Assembly: GCA_036260375.1 (NCBI GenBank)
Contig: DASZZZ010000080.1
Coordinates: 1-52,235 of the forward strand
DNA: 52,235 nucleotides
Direction: 5' to 3'
DNA from: DASZZZ01 sp036260375
Lineage (GTDB): Bacteria > Actinomycetota > CADDZG01 > WHSQ01
A program made the position numbers and the translations under genes. Below, in pieces: positions 42,083 through 50,104 of the stretch; position 1 is the stretch's first letter, and every line of letters begins with the position of its first letter. The notes under the pieces were generated by a model. The model did not search any database, was not told where the DNA came from, and saw nothing but the letters and a program-made list of their open reading frames with translations.

Positions 42083-43065
42083 TGGGTTCCGTCGACCTCG
42101 GGGGGCCGGGGCTGTGGACGACGTCCGTCGGCAGCCTGCCTAAGCCCCCCTATCTCGTGCAGGCGCGCGGCCGGTACGCGCGCGGCGAACTCGGCCGCGA
42201 CGAGCTCGCCGCGCTGGAACGCCGCGCGACGCGGGAGTGGATCGCGTTCCAAGACGAGATCGGCACCGACCTCGTCGTCGACGGCGAGATGTACCGCGGC
42301 GACATGGTCGCGTTCTTCGCCGAGGAGCTCCCCGGCTTCGAGATGGGCGGCCTCGTGCGGTCGTACGGCAACCGCTACTACCGGAAGCCGATCGTGACGG
42401 GACCGGTGGGGCGCGACCGTCCCGTCACCGTCGACTGGTGGCGCTACGCGCAGTCGCTCACCGACAAGCCGGTCAAGGGCATGCTCACGGGTCCGTACAC
42501 GATCTGCGATTGGTCGTTCGACGAGCACTACTCGTCGCGCCGCGACCTCGTGCTCGACCTCGCGCGCGTCGTCCGGGACGAGGCACTCGATCTCGAGCGC
42601 GCCGGTGCGCGCTTCGTCCAGATCGACGAGCCCGCCGCGTCGACGCGCATGGACGAGCTCGACCTCGTCGTCGAGGCGATGACGATCGTGACCGAGCCGC
42701 TGTCGGCGCACACGATCACGCACGTGTGCTACGGGGACTTCCACGAGGCGTACCCCAAGATGCTCGACATCCCCGTCGACCAGATCGACCTCGAGTTCGC
42801 GAACTCCGACTACTCGCTCCTGGACGCGTTCGCGACGCATCCGTTCACGAAGTGCGTCGGGCTCGGAGTCGTCGACGTGCACACGCGCCGCGTCGAGCCG
42901 GTCGAGGAGATCGTCGCCGGCATCCGGCGCGCGCTGGAGCACGTGCCCGCGGAGCGCACGTTCGTCGATCCCGACTGCGGGCTCAAGACCCGGACGGTCG
43001 AGGAGGCCGAGGCGAAGCTGCGCAACGTCAAGGAGGCCGTCGACGTCGTCCGCGCCGAGCTCTAG
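42082..43065 (+). CDS. MetE-like homocysteine methyltransferase, catalytic barrel
   Basis: 327 aa. TTSVGSLPKP at the N terminus, MLTGPYTICDWSF and FVQIDEPA are MetE core motifs. Zinc ligands expected for homocysteine activation are in place: His214 and Cys216 (ITHVCYGDF), Glu238 (IDLEFAN) and Cys299 (VDPDCGLKTR). Full MetE has about 750 aa; core-only MetE proteins in other microbes methylate homocysteine from corrinoid or unknown donors. The methyl donor here cannot be read. Translationally coupled to the preceding zinc-less paralogue. It could use homocysteine released by AhcY. Confidence 0.85.
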   Translation: MGSVDLGGPGLWTTSVGSLPKPPYLVQARGRYARGELGRDELAALERRATREWIAFQDEIGTDLVVDGEMYRGDMVAFFAEELPGFEMGGLVRSYGNRYYRKPIVTGPVGRDRPVTVDWWRYAQSLTDKPVKGMLTGPYTICDWSFDEHYSSRRDLVLDLARVVRDEALDLERAGARFVQIDEPAASTRMDELDLVVEAMTIVTEPLSAHTITHVCYGDFHEAYPKMLDIPVDQIDLEFANSDYSLLDAFATHPFTKCVGLGVVDVHTRRVEPVEEIVAGIRRALEHVPAERTFVDPDCGLKTRTVEEAEAKLRNVKEAVDVVRAEL

Positions 43066-43126
43066 ACGGGGCGCGGCCCCCGCCCGGCGGCTTATCATCC
43101 GAGCGACCTAGCCGCGGAGAGGTGAG

Positions 43127-43423
43127 ATGAACATCGAAGCCACCTGCAACACGTGTGCCCGTAGGTTCCTGCTGTCCCAGACCGGTCCGGAGTCCGACGC
43201 GCCGGGGCGCTGCCCGTTCTGCGGCGCGCGCTTCGGGCGCCACTACTCGACCGTCATCGTCGAGGCCGTCGACGAGGCCGAGTCGAGCGCGCGTCGCTGC
43301 GCCCACACCCTCGGTCGTCTCCAGGGAATGGAGACGGGCTTCGACGTCGACGTCGACGGCTTCCTCCGCGAGCTCGCGGACCAGCTGCGCTCGCAGGAGC
43401 AGCCGCGCAAGGAGGCGAGCTGA
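43127..43423 (+). CDS. Small zinc-ribbon protein
   Basis: 98 aa. MNIEATCNTCARRFLLSQTG and GRCPFCGARFGRHYSTVIVE carry two CxxC knuckles, followed by a helical acidic region. GAGAGGTGAG precedes the ATG, and TATCAT (43093-43098) is a plausible -10. No known family; the overlap with the receiver gene downstream suggests they act together. Confidence 0.72.
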   Translation: MNIEATCNTCARRFLLSQTGPESDAPGRCPFCGARFGRHYSTVIVEAVDEAESSARRCAHTLGRLQGMETGFDVDVDGFLRELADQLRSQEQPRKEAS

Positions 43424-43815
43424 CCGCGGAGGCGGATCCCGCCATCACCGGGAAACGCGTCCAGGTCGTCGTCGTGTCGTGCGACGAGCGCGTGCGCGAG
43501 CACGCGCGCTTCGGGTTCCCGCCCGACGTCGACGTGCATCTCGCCGAGGACTCGCGCGACGCGCACCGGATCGTCGCCGACGTCGTCCCCGACGTCGTCG
43601 TGGCAGACCTCCTCGCGGGCGCGGCGGGCGGGTTCAACTTCGCGCGTGACATGGCGTCGGACGACCGGCTGCGGTCCGTCCCCGTCCTGATCCTGCTCGA
43701 CCGCGACCAGGACGCGTGGCTCGCGCGCCAGGCGGGCGCGCGCGCCCACCGCACCAAGCCGGTGCACGCCGACGTCCTCGTAGCCGACACGCTCGCGCTC
43801 GCCGGGCGTTCGTAG
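43420..43815 (+). CDS. Receiver-domain (CheY-like) protein, probable CTG start
   Basis: 131 aa from CTG at 43420. The receiver fold begins with KRVQVVVVSCDERVREHARF, so the GTG at 43474 would remove the first strand. AAGGAGG (43409-43415) lies 4 nt before CTG, and CTGA overlaps the zinc-ribbon stop. The phospho-acceptor Asp sits in VVPDVVVADLL, the acidic pair is Asp-Glu in SCDERV, and the conserved Lys-Pro is in HRTKPVHAD. There is no output domain. The gene is probably translationally coupled to the upstream zinc-ribbon gene; no histidine kinase is nearby. Confidence 0.68.
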   Translation: MTAEADPAITGKRVQVVVVSCDERVREHARFGFPPDVDVHLAEDSRDAHRIVADVVPDVVVADLLAGAAGGFNFARDMASDDRLRSVPVLILLDRDQDAWLARQAGARAHRTKPVHADVLVADTLALAGRS

Positions 43816-43869
43816 CGGCCCGCGCGCCGCCCCGGCCGGCCCCCCGCGCGAAGTTGCAGGTCAGCGGCC

Positions 43870-43899
43870 TTGCGCGCTCCGGAATGCCACGCCTAGAAT
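43870..43899 (+). promoter_or_regulatory. Probable whiB promoter
   Basis: TTGCGC (43870-43875) and TAGAAT (43894-43899) are 18 nt apart in a locally AT-richer stretch, giving a leader of about 60 nt before the whiB ATG. The leader contains the AT-rich word ACAACAATGTGATT. Confidence 0.45.
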
Positions 43900-43967
43900 T
43901 ACAACAATGTGATTCGGCGTGGCCGCCCGGCGGCGACGCTCCGGGGAGCCTAGAGGAAGGCCGGGGA

Positions 43968-44240
43968 ATGCAGCGGATAACGACCAAGCTCTTGCAGCCG
44001 GTCGACTGGCAGACGAACGCGCGCTGCGCCGAGGTCGACCCCGAGATCTTCTTTCCCGAGCGCGGTGGCTCGTCCAAGGCCGCGCGCGCGGTCTGCAACG
44101 AATGCACCGTCCGCATGCAGTGTCTCGAGTACGCGCTCAACAACAAGGAGCAGTTCGGCATCTGGGGCGGCACGTCCGAGCGCGAGCGCCGCAAGCTGCG
44201 TCGCGAACGCGCGCCGCGGCGCCTGCGCCCCGCGTCGTGA
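43968..44240 (+). CDS. WhiB-family Fe-S transcriptional regulator
   Basis: 90 aa. Four conserved Cys (NARCAEVDPEIFFPERGG, then VCNECTVRMQCLEYAL: C...CxxC.....C) bind a 4Fe-4S cluster; GIWGGTSERERRKLRRER is the family signature and basic tail. WhiB proteins are confined to Actinobacteria and their phages and act with the housekeeping sigma factor. GGAAGG upstream of the ATG supports the start. Which WhiB subgroup it belongs to is unclear. Confidence 0.94.
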   Translation: MQRITTKLLQPVDWQTNARCAEVDPEIFFPERGGSSKAARAVCNECTVRMQCLEYALNNKEQFGIWGGTSERERRKLRRERAPRRLRPAS

Positions 44241-44478
44241 CGCACCGCGCGTAGGCGCAACGACGCGATCCATCACGCACTCGCGAGCGCGCGTCGGCGC
44301 GTGTTCGCGCGCGAATGCTTGCACATCGGCCGCGAATCGTGCGTAATAACGACTTGAATGCGCGTTTGTGCACGCGCGCAAGTTGGTAAACGCAAGACAG
44401 CGTGCACGCACATGCGCGCGGAACGGCCGAGACGCGGTCCACCGGGGCCCGTCGCGAACGAGACGGAGGTGACGGCGG

Positions 44479-44955
44479 TTGGCTGCAAAGAAGACCACCG
44501 GACGCACGAGAGCGGCGGGTGGCGGCAAGACGACGCGTAAGACGACGGCGCGCAAGTCCACCGCTCGCAAGACGACCGGTCGCAGGAAATCGACGGCGCG
44601 CAAGACCACCGGTCGCAAGAAGAGCACCGGTCGCAAGAAGTCGACCGGCCGCAAGAAGAGCACCGGCCGCAAGAAGAGCACCGGCCGCAAGAAGAGCACC
44701 GGCCGGAAGAAGTCGACGGGCCGGAAGAAGTCGACGGGCCGGAAGAAGTCGACGGGCCGGAAGAAGTCGACGGGCCGGAAGAAGTCGACGGGCCGGAAGA
44801 AGTCGACGGGCCGGAAGAAGTCGACGGGCCGGAAGAAGAGCACCGGCCGCAAGAAGTCGACGGGCCGGAAGAAGTCGACCGGCCGCAAGAAGAGCACCGG
44901 CCGGAAGAAGTCGACGCGTCGCAAGTCGACGTCGTCGGGCGGCGCGAGCAGCTAG
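44479..44955 (+). CDS. Histone H1-like lysine/arginine-rich repeat protein
   Basis: 158 aa from a TTG start with GGAGGTGA about 6 nt upstream. Nearly the whole protein is Lys, Arg, Thr, Ser and Gly: a short variable head with TTARKS-type units, then sixteen perfect STGRKK hexapeptides and a Ser/Gly tail. No globular domain. The composition matches H1/HU-tail-like nucleoid proteins that bind DNA non-specifically. The stop codon overlaps that of the convergent formiminotransferase gene. Confidence 0.8.
   Translation: MAAKKTTGRTRAAGGGKTTRKTTARKSTARKTTGRRKSTARKTTGRKKSTGRKKSTGRKKSTGRKKSTGRKKSTGRKKSTGRKKSTGRKKSTGRKKSTGRKKSTGRKKSTGRKKSTGRKKSTGRKKSTGRKKSTGRKKSTGRKKSTRRKSTSSGGASS
44623..44910 (+). 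repeat. 18-bp coding tandem array, 16 units
   Basis: Sixteen in-frame 18-bp units encode STGRKK. At least three synonymous versions occur: AGCACCGGTCGCAAGAAG, AGCACCGGCCGCAAGAAG and TCGACGGGCCGGAAGAAG. The last forms a continuous block in the middle, indicating recent unit duplication. Confidence 0.93.
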
Positions 44956-45827
44956 ACGCGCGCCGCGCGCAGCGCGGACTCGAGCGAGCGGCCCGGCCGG
45001 AGCAACAGCCGGGCCGCCTGCGCGTCGGGCCTCGGCAGGAAGCGCTCGGGGGGCAGGCCGACGATCTCGGTGGCCTCGATGCGCGCCCCGAGCGTGTCGG
45101 CGACGCGACGCACCGCCTCGAACGCGTCGTCGACGCCCGCGCGCTCGGGCGTCGTCAGGTTCATCGACACCTGCGTCCGATCGGGCGGCCCGACGAGCAA
45201 GCCCAGCGCCCGCACGCCCGGCACCCCGCCGTTCGCCGCCCGCACGCGCGCCGCGATCGCGCGCGCCGTGGCGAGGTCACAGCACGTCCACACGTTGAAC
45301 GCGACGAGGGGGCCGCGCGCTCCCACGCACACGACGCCGCGGCGCAGGTCGACGCGCGCGGGCCCGTAGTCGGGAGCGAAGCCGGATCGCGCCCGGGCCG
45401 CGAGCTCGCGCAGCCCGCCGCGCCGGATCTCGGGCAGCGTGCGCCGGTCGGGCGCGGCGTGCTCGTAGAGGTACACGGGCAGCTGCGCGTCCGCCGCGAT
45501 CGTTCGCCCGATGGCGTGCGCGACCGCGACGGCGAGCGCCATCTCCTCGCCGTGCGGGACGACGGGGCACACGTCGAGGCCTCCGACGCACGGATGGACG
45601 CCGTCGTGACGCGTCAGGTCGATGGCGCTCGCCGCTCCGGCGAGCGCGCTCATCGACCGCACGAGCGCATCCGGCGAGCCGGCGACGGTGAGCACGCTTC
45701 GGTTGTGCGCGCCGTCGCGGTGGACGTCGAGCACGGCGCCGCCGCCGTCCTCCACGACCCGGCGGAACGAGGCGAGCCGGGCGTCGTCGCGGCCCTCCGA
45801 GACGTTGGGGATCGCTACGATCGTCAT
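44952..45827 (-). CDS. Glutamate formimidoyltransferase (FtcD N-terminal type)
   Basis: 291 aa. MTIVAIPNVSEGRD, DVHRDGAHNRSVLTVAG, the catalytic-His region DLTRHDGVHPCVGGLDVCPV and LYEHAAPDRRTLPEIRRGG are formiminotransferase signatures. It moves a formimino group between N-formimino-glutamate and tetrahydrofolate, linking histidine breakdown to one-carbon metabolism; no cyclodeaminase domain or other hut gene is present. The minus-strand TACGGT box (45842-45837) is 9 nt before the ATG. The stop overlaps the H1-like stop in a shared CTAG. Confidence 0.88.
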   Translation of the reverse strand: MTIVAIPNVSEGRDDARLASFRRVVEDGGGAVLDVHRDGAHNRSVLTVAGSPDALVRSMSALAGAASAIDLTRHDGVHPCVGGLDVCPVVPHGEEMALAVAVAHAIGRTIAADAQLPVYLYEHAAPDRRTLPEIRRGGLRELAARARSGFAPDYGPARVDLRRGVVCVGARGPLVAFNVWTCCDLATARAIAARVRAANGGVPGVRALGLLVGPPDRTQVSMNLTTPERAGVDDAFEAVRRVADTLGARIEATEIVGLPPERFLPRPDAQAARLLLRPGRSLESALRAARV

Positions 45828-45835
45828 CGAAGGTT

Positions 45836-45842
45836 TACCGTA
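45836..45842. promoter_or_regulatory. Overlapping divergent -10 boxes
   Basis: TACCGTA contains TACCGT on the plus strand (7 nt before the DUF302 ATG) and TACGGT on the minus strand (9 nt before the formiminotransferase ATG). Two leaderless genes would share one 7-bp core, so transcription in the two directions would be mutually exclusive (inference). Confidence 0.4.
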
Positions 45843-45848
45843 TGGCCC

Positions 45849-46238
45849 ATGGGCGACTACGGCTACAGCGTGGAGGTCGCGGAGGGCTACGAGGAAGCGA
45901 TCACCCGCACCCGGCTGGCGTTGCGCGGCGAGGGGTTCTCCATCCTCACGGAGATGCACGTGGGCGACGCCCTCGGCCCCCGGGTGGGACCCGACCGCCA
46001 GTACCTCATCATGGGCGCGTGGAACTCGTCGATCACGCGCGCGATCGCCTCCGACGCGCGCGTCCAGATGCACGTGTCGTGCAACTTCGTCGTCCAGGAG
46101 ACGGGCTCCAGCGCGATCGTGGCCGCGCTCGACCCGGCCGAGGACGACGACGGCACGCCGACCGTCCCGCTCGAGGTCGCCGACGACGCGCGCGCCGCGC
46201 TCGGGCGCGTGCTGCAACGGGTGGCGACGCTGTCGTGA
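45849..46238 (+). CDS. DUF302 domain protein
   Basis: 129 aa. YGYSVEVAEGYEEAITRTRLAL, EGFSILTEMHVGDAL, YLIMGAWNSSITRAI and MHVSCNFVVQET cover the whole DUF302 fold; function is unknown for the family. No signal peptide or other domain. ATG at 45849 is chosen from the TAnnnT box 7 nt upstream; the stop overlaps the PucR gene (TGATG). Confidence 0.85.
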   Translation: MGDYGYSVEVAEGYEEAITRTRLALRGEGFSILTEMHVGDALGPRVGPDRQYLIMGAWNSSITRAIASDARVQMHVSCNFVVQETGSSAIVAALDPAEDDDGTPTVPLEVADDARAALGRVLQRVATLS

Positions 46239-47473
46239 TGATGACGCGTACGCCGGCGATCCGTCCGATCCTCGACGCGTTCCTCGGACGACTCGACGAG
46301 ATCGTGGAGCGGTGCACCAGCGCGATCTGGGACACGGTGCCGTCGTACGAGCGGTCGGGCGACGGCCTGCGCGACGACGTGCGTGCGTCGGTGCGCGGCA
46401 ACGTCGCGATCCTGTCGCAGGTCCTCAGCCAGGGACGCGAGGTGCGCCCCGACGAGCTCGAGCGCATCGAACGCGTCGGCGCGCGCCGCGCCGAGGCGGG
46501 CATCCCGCTCGACGACGTGCTGCACGCGTACCGAACCGTGTCGCGCGTGTGTTGGGGCATCCTCGCCGAGGAGTGCCGCGCGTACGGCGGCGAGGCGCTC
46601 GAGGCGACGATCGAGCTCGCCGAGGCGATCCTGCGCTACACCGACCAGATCTCCACCGGCGTCGCGGAGGCGTACGCGCACGCACAGCGCTCTATCGTGC
46701 GGGAGCAGGAGGGCGCGCGGCGGGAGTTCCTCGCCGATCTGCTGTACGGGACCGACGCGCCGCCCGAGGACATCCTGCGCCGCGCGCTCACGTTCGGCTA
46801 CGACCTGTCGATCGGCTACGTCGCGCTCGTCGGGGTGGGCCCCCGTCCCGACGGGCACAACGAGACGTCGGTGTCCGCGGCCGCGTCGAACGCCGCGGTG
46901 CACGCGACCGCCGACCCGATCGTGTTGCAGAAGGGACGGCACACGATCGCGCTCCTGCCGGCCGAGGCGGCGGGCGACCCGTCGACCGTGGCCGAGAAGC
47001 TCGTCGCCGAGCTCGGCGACGGATGGCGCTTCGGGATGGGGGGGCCGGAGCCCGGCCTCGAGGGCATAAGGCGCGCCTACCTCGAGGCGCGCGAGGCGCT
47101 CGAGATCGGCGTCGCGCTCGACCTCCCGCAGTCGCTGCACCGGTTCGAGGAGCTGCTGCTGTATCACTTCCTGCGCATCGAGCCCGCGCTCGTGGACCGT
47201 TTCGTCGTGCAGACGCTCGGCCCCCTGATCGCGTACGACCAGCGTCGCAAGGGCGAGCTCGTGAAGACGATCGAGGCCTACTTCGCCGCCGACGGCAGCG
47301 TCAAGATGGCGGGTGAGGCGCTGTTCGCGCATCCGCACACCGTCTCTTACCGCCTCAAGCAGGTCGAGAAGCTGACGGGCTGGTCGCTGCGCGATCCGGA
47401 GGACAAGCTGCGGTTGCAGCTCGCGCTGCGCGCGCACCGGCTCGCGAGCGCGCGGCGCGACGTCGACGATTGA
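46238..47473 (+). CDS. PucR/CdaR-family transcriptional regulator
   Basis: 411 aa. An N-terminal all-alpha sensor region (RsbRD-like start, SAIWDTVPSYERS, DVLHAYRTVSRVCWGILAEE) is followed by a GGDEF-like middle and a C-terminal PucR helix-turn-helix (LVKTIEAYFAADGSVKMAGE, HPHTVSYRLKQVEKLTGWSL). Regulators of this type respond to small metabolites; the target genes are unknown. ATG 46238 overlaps the DUF302 stop; GTG 46235 and ATG 46241 are in-frame alternatives. Confidence 0.88.
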   Translation: MMTRTPAIRPILDAFLGRLDEIVERCTSAIWDTVPSYERSGDGLRDDVRASVRGNVAILSQVLSQGREVRPDELERIERVGARRAEAGIPLDDVLHAYRTVSRVCWGILAEECRAYGGEALEATIELAEAILRYTDQISTGVAEAYAHAQRSIVREQEGARREFLADLLYGTDAPPEDILRRALTFGYDLSIGYVALVGVGPRPDGHNETSVSAAASNAAVHATADPIVLQKGRHTIALLPAEAAGDPSTVAEKLVAELGDGWRFGMGGPEPGLEGIRRAYLEAREALEIGVALDLPQSLHRFEELLLYHFLRIEPALVDRFVVQTLGPLIAYDQRRKGELVKTIEAYFAADGSVKMAGEALFAHPHTVSYRLKQVEKLTGWSLRDPEDKLRLQLALRAHRLASARRDVDD

Positions 47474-47513
47474 CGCGCGCTCCCGGCCGGCGCGCCCCTG
47501 CTAGTCTGCGCGC

Positions 47514-49091
47514 ATGCCTCGACGAGTCCTCATCATCGGTTGGGACGGGGTCGACTGGAAGGTCTTGCGTCCGATGCTCGACGCCGGCGAGCTCCCGACG
47601 CTGGCGGCCCTCGTCGAACGCGGCGCGTACGGCGACTGCCTGTCGACGGTGCCGTCGCACTCGTGGTGCGCGTGGCCGTCGTTCATGACGGGGCTCAACC
47701 CGGCGGGTCACGGCGTCTTCGACATCCTCGAGCACAAGCCGGGCGTCTCCAAGCGGCTGCCCGTCACGTACCGCTCGATCAAGGCGCGCACCGTGTTCGA
47801 CGACCTCAGCGCGGCCGGCAGGACGACGATCGCGGCGAACATCCCGCTTACGTTCCCGGCCCCCGAGATCAAGGGCAAGGTCATCGCCGGCGGCGTGCTC
47901 CCCGCGAGCCGCTCGTACACCCATCCCGTCGAGCTGCAGAACGAGCTCGACGCGCGAGCTCCGTTCCCCGTCAACGGCATGAGCTGGACGACTTTTCGCA
48001 ACCGGCCGGAGCCGTTCCTCGACGAGGCGGCTGAGATCACCGCGAAGCGCCAGAAGACGTTCGAGTACCTGCTCGACACCACCGAGTGGGACTTCGGCGT
48101 GCTCGTGTACGTCTCCACCGACCGCATCCAGCACTGCCTCATGGAGTACGTCTCGCCCGACCATCCCGATTACGAGCGCCTCAAGGACACGCCGGTCGGG
48201 GCGAAGACGCGCGCCGTCTACCGCCAGCTCGACGACGGCCTCGCGGCGCTGCTGAAGCGAACGACCGACGACGACCTCGTCATGTTCATGTCCGACCACG
48301 GGCATCAGCCGTGCACGCGCGCGTGCACGATGGACCGCATCCTGGCGCACCTCGGCTACCTCCAGTTCGGGCGCGGGTCGTTCGCGTTCAACCTCATCCG
48401 CTGGGGGCCGGGCCGGCGCGTCGCACGGCGGATCTACGACCTGTTGAAGCTGCACGGGAAGGTCTCGATCCCGGCGTCGCCGATCGAGTGGTCGAAGACG
48501 CGCGCGTACACGAGCGTCGTGTCGACCGGCGAGGGCGTGTCGGTCAACCTCAAGGGCCGCGAGCCGGGAGGGATCGTCGAGCCGCGCGACTACGAGCGCG
48601 TGCGCGACGAAGTTGCCGCCGCGCTCGAGGAGCTGCGCGACCCCGACACGGGCGACGCTCCGATCCGCAAGATCTACCGCAAGGAGGAGGTGCTGTCGGG
48701 TCGCTTCCTCGACGTCGCGCCCGACCTCCTGTTGGTGCCCGCGCCGTTCTACTCGCTCACGCACGCCAAGGGGATGATCGAGGCGGCCGACTGGCTGTCG
48801 GGCGACCATCGCCTCGAGGGCGTGCTGGTCGCGACCGGCCCCGAGGTCGTCCCGGGCCCGTTGTCGGAGACCGCCCGCCTGATCGACCTCGCGCCGACCG
48901 CGCTCGCCGCGCTCGGCGTCCCGAGCGCGATCCCGCGCGACGGCACGGTGCTGCGCTCTCTCGCCGGGGACGCGGAGCTCGTCGTGTCGGGCGACGGCGG
49001 CAACGCGCGCGCGGTGGACGAGGCCGGACTGACGTCTGACGAGGAAGGCGAGATCGAGGACCACCTCAGGGGCCTCGGCTACGTCGAGTGA
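47514..49091 (+). CDS. Alkaline-phosphatase-superfamily phosphodiesterase/nucleotide pyrophosphatase
   Basis: 525 aa. LIIGWDGVDWKVL supplies a first metal-binding Asp; the nucleophile Thr/Ser lies in PSHSWCAWPSFMTGLNPAGHG; MFMSDHGHQPC and the terminal APDLLL and HRLEGVLVATGPEV segments complete the two-metal site. It likely hydrolyses a phosphodiester or pyrophosphate; in some relatives the substrate is a nucleotide sugar or lipid. TAGTCT (47502-47507) is 6 nt before the ATG. No signal peptide. Confidence 0.87.
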   Translation: MPRRVLIIGWDGVDWKVLRPMLDAGELPTLAALVERGAYGDCLSTVPSHSWCAWPSFMTGLNPAGHGVFDILEHKPGVSKRLPVTYRSIKARTVFDDLSAAGRTTIAANIPLTFPAPEIKGKVIAGGVLPASRSYTHPVELQNELDARAPFPVNGMSWTTFRNRPEPFLDEAAEITAKRQKTFEYLLDTTEWDFGVLVYVSTDRIQHCLMEYVSPDHPDYERLKDTPVGAKTRAVYRQLDDGLAALLKRTTDDDLVMFMSDHGHQPCTRACTMDRILAHLGYLQFGRGSFAFNLIRWGPGRRVARRIYDLLKLHGKVSIPASPIEWSKTRAYTSVVSTGEGVSVNLKGREPGGIVEPRDYERVRDEVAAALEELRDPDTGDAPIRKIYRKEEVLSGRFLDVAPDLLLVPAPFYSLTHAKGMIEAADWLSGDHRLEGVLVATGPEVVPGPLSETARLIDLAPTALAALGVPSAIPRDGTVLRSLAGDAELVVSGDGGNARAVDEAGLTSDEEGEIEDHLRGLGYVE

Positions 49092-49150
49092 CGCCGGGCG
49101 CTGCGCCCGGCCCCCGTGCGGCGACGCGGCCCCCGCGGGAAGGAGGAGCG

Positions 49151-50104
49151 TTGCGCGCGCGTAGATCCTGTCTGTCGGTGCCCGGCTCGAGCCCGAAGAT
49201 GCTCGCCAAGGGGCCGCAGCTCCCGGCCGACGAAGTCTTCATGGACCTCGAGGACTCCGTCGCGCCCCTGGCGAAGGAAGAGGCGCGCGGCAACGTCGTC
49301 GACGCGCTCAAGAACAACGACTGGGGCGACAAGACGGTCGTCGTGCGGATCAACTCGATCGACACGCAGTGGGCGGCCGACGACCTGAAGACCGTCGTCG
49401 AGGAGGCGGGCCGCTACCTCGACTGCGTCATGATCCCCAAGGTGCAGCACGCGCACGAGGTCATGTTCGTCGACCACATGCTGCGCATGATCGAGACGAA
49501 CACGGGCCTCGAGCGGCGCATCGGCATCGAGGCGCAGATCGAGACCGCGACCGGCCTGCGCAACGTGCACGAGATCGCGCACGCGTCGGACCGCCTCGAG
49601 ACGCTGATCTTCGGCCCCGCCGACATGAGCGCGTCGCTCGGCCTGCCGACGGTGAGCGCGGGCCTTCCGATGCCCGGCTACCCGGGCGACCACTGGCACT
49701 GGGTGCTCGAGACGATCCTCGTGGCGGCGCGCGACGCGGGCCTCCAGGCGATCGACGGGCCGTACCTGCTCATCAAGGACCTCGACGGCTTTCGCGACAT
49801 GGCGATGCGGGCGCGGGCCCTCGGCTACGACGGCAAGTGGGCGCTGCACCCCGGCCAGATCGACGTGCTCAACGAGGTCTTCACGCCGACGCAGGACGAG
49901 TACGACAAGGCCGAGGCCCTGCTCGAGGCCTACAAGCACGCGACCGAGGTCGACCGCCGCGGCGCCGTGATGTTCGGCAGCGAGATGATCGACGAGGCGT
50001 CCCGCAAGATGGCGGTGCAGTTCGCCGAGCGGGGGCGCGCCGCGGGGATGACCCCCGCGAAGAAGCTCGGGGACTTCCAGGCGGAATGGGAGAGCAAGGC
50101 ATGA
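49151..50104 (+). CDS. HpcH/HpaI aldolase / citrate lyase beta-like protein (CitE type)
   Basis: 317 aa from TTG at 49151, which has AGGAGG 4 nt upstream. RRSCLSVPGSSPKMLAK, VFMDLEDSVAP, VRINSIDT, IGIEAQIETATGLRNV (metal Glu) and IFGPADMSASLG (metal Asp) are CitE/malyl-CoA lyase motifs. It probably cleaves or forms a C-C bond in a malyl- or hydroxyacyl-CoA. An upstream in-frame GTG at 49088 would add a Pro/Arg-rich stretch and is not favoured. The stop overlaps the acyl-CoA dehydrogenase ATG, so the two may act in one acyl-CoA pathway. Confidence 0.87.
   Translation: MRARRSCLSVPGSSPKMLAKGPQLPADEVFMDLEDSVAPLAKEEARGNVVDALKNNDWGDKTVVVRINSIDTQWAADDLKTVVEEAGRYLDCVMIPKVQHAHEVMFVDHMLRMIETNTGLERRIGIEAQIETATGLRNVHEIAHASDRLETLIFGPADMSASLGLPTVSAGLPMPGYPGDHWHWVLETILVAARDAGLQAIDGPYLLIKDLDGFRDMAMRARALGYDGKWALHPGQIDVLNEVFTPTQDEYDKAEALLEAYKHATEVDRRGAVMFGSEMIDEASRKMAVQFAERGRAAGMTPAKKLGDFQAEWESKA

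Noticed and set aside
44623..44910. CRISPR-like array
   Set aside because: Units are contiguous 18-bp in-frame codon repeats without spacers.
43950..44924. 324-aa minus-strand frame rich in FFRPVD repeats
   Set aside because: It is the antisense image of the STGRKK array and whiB; low complexity and no start context.
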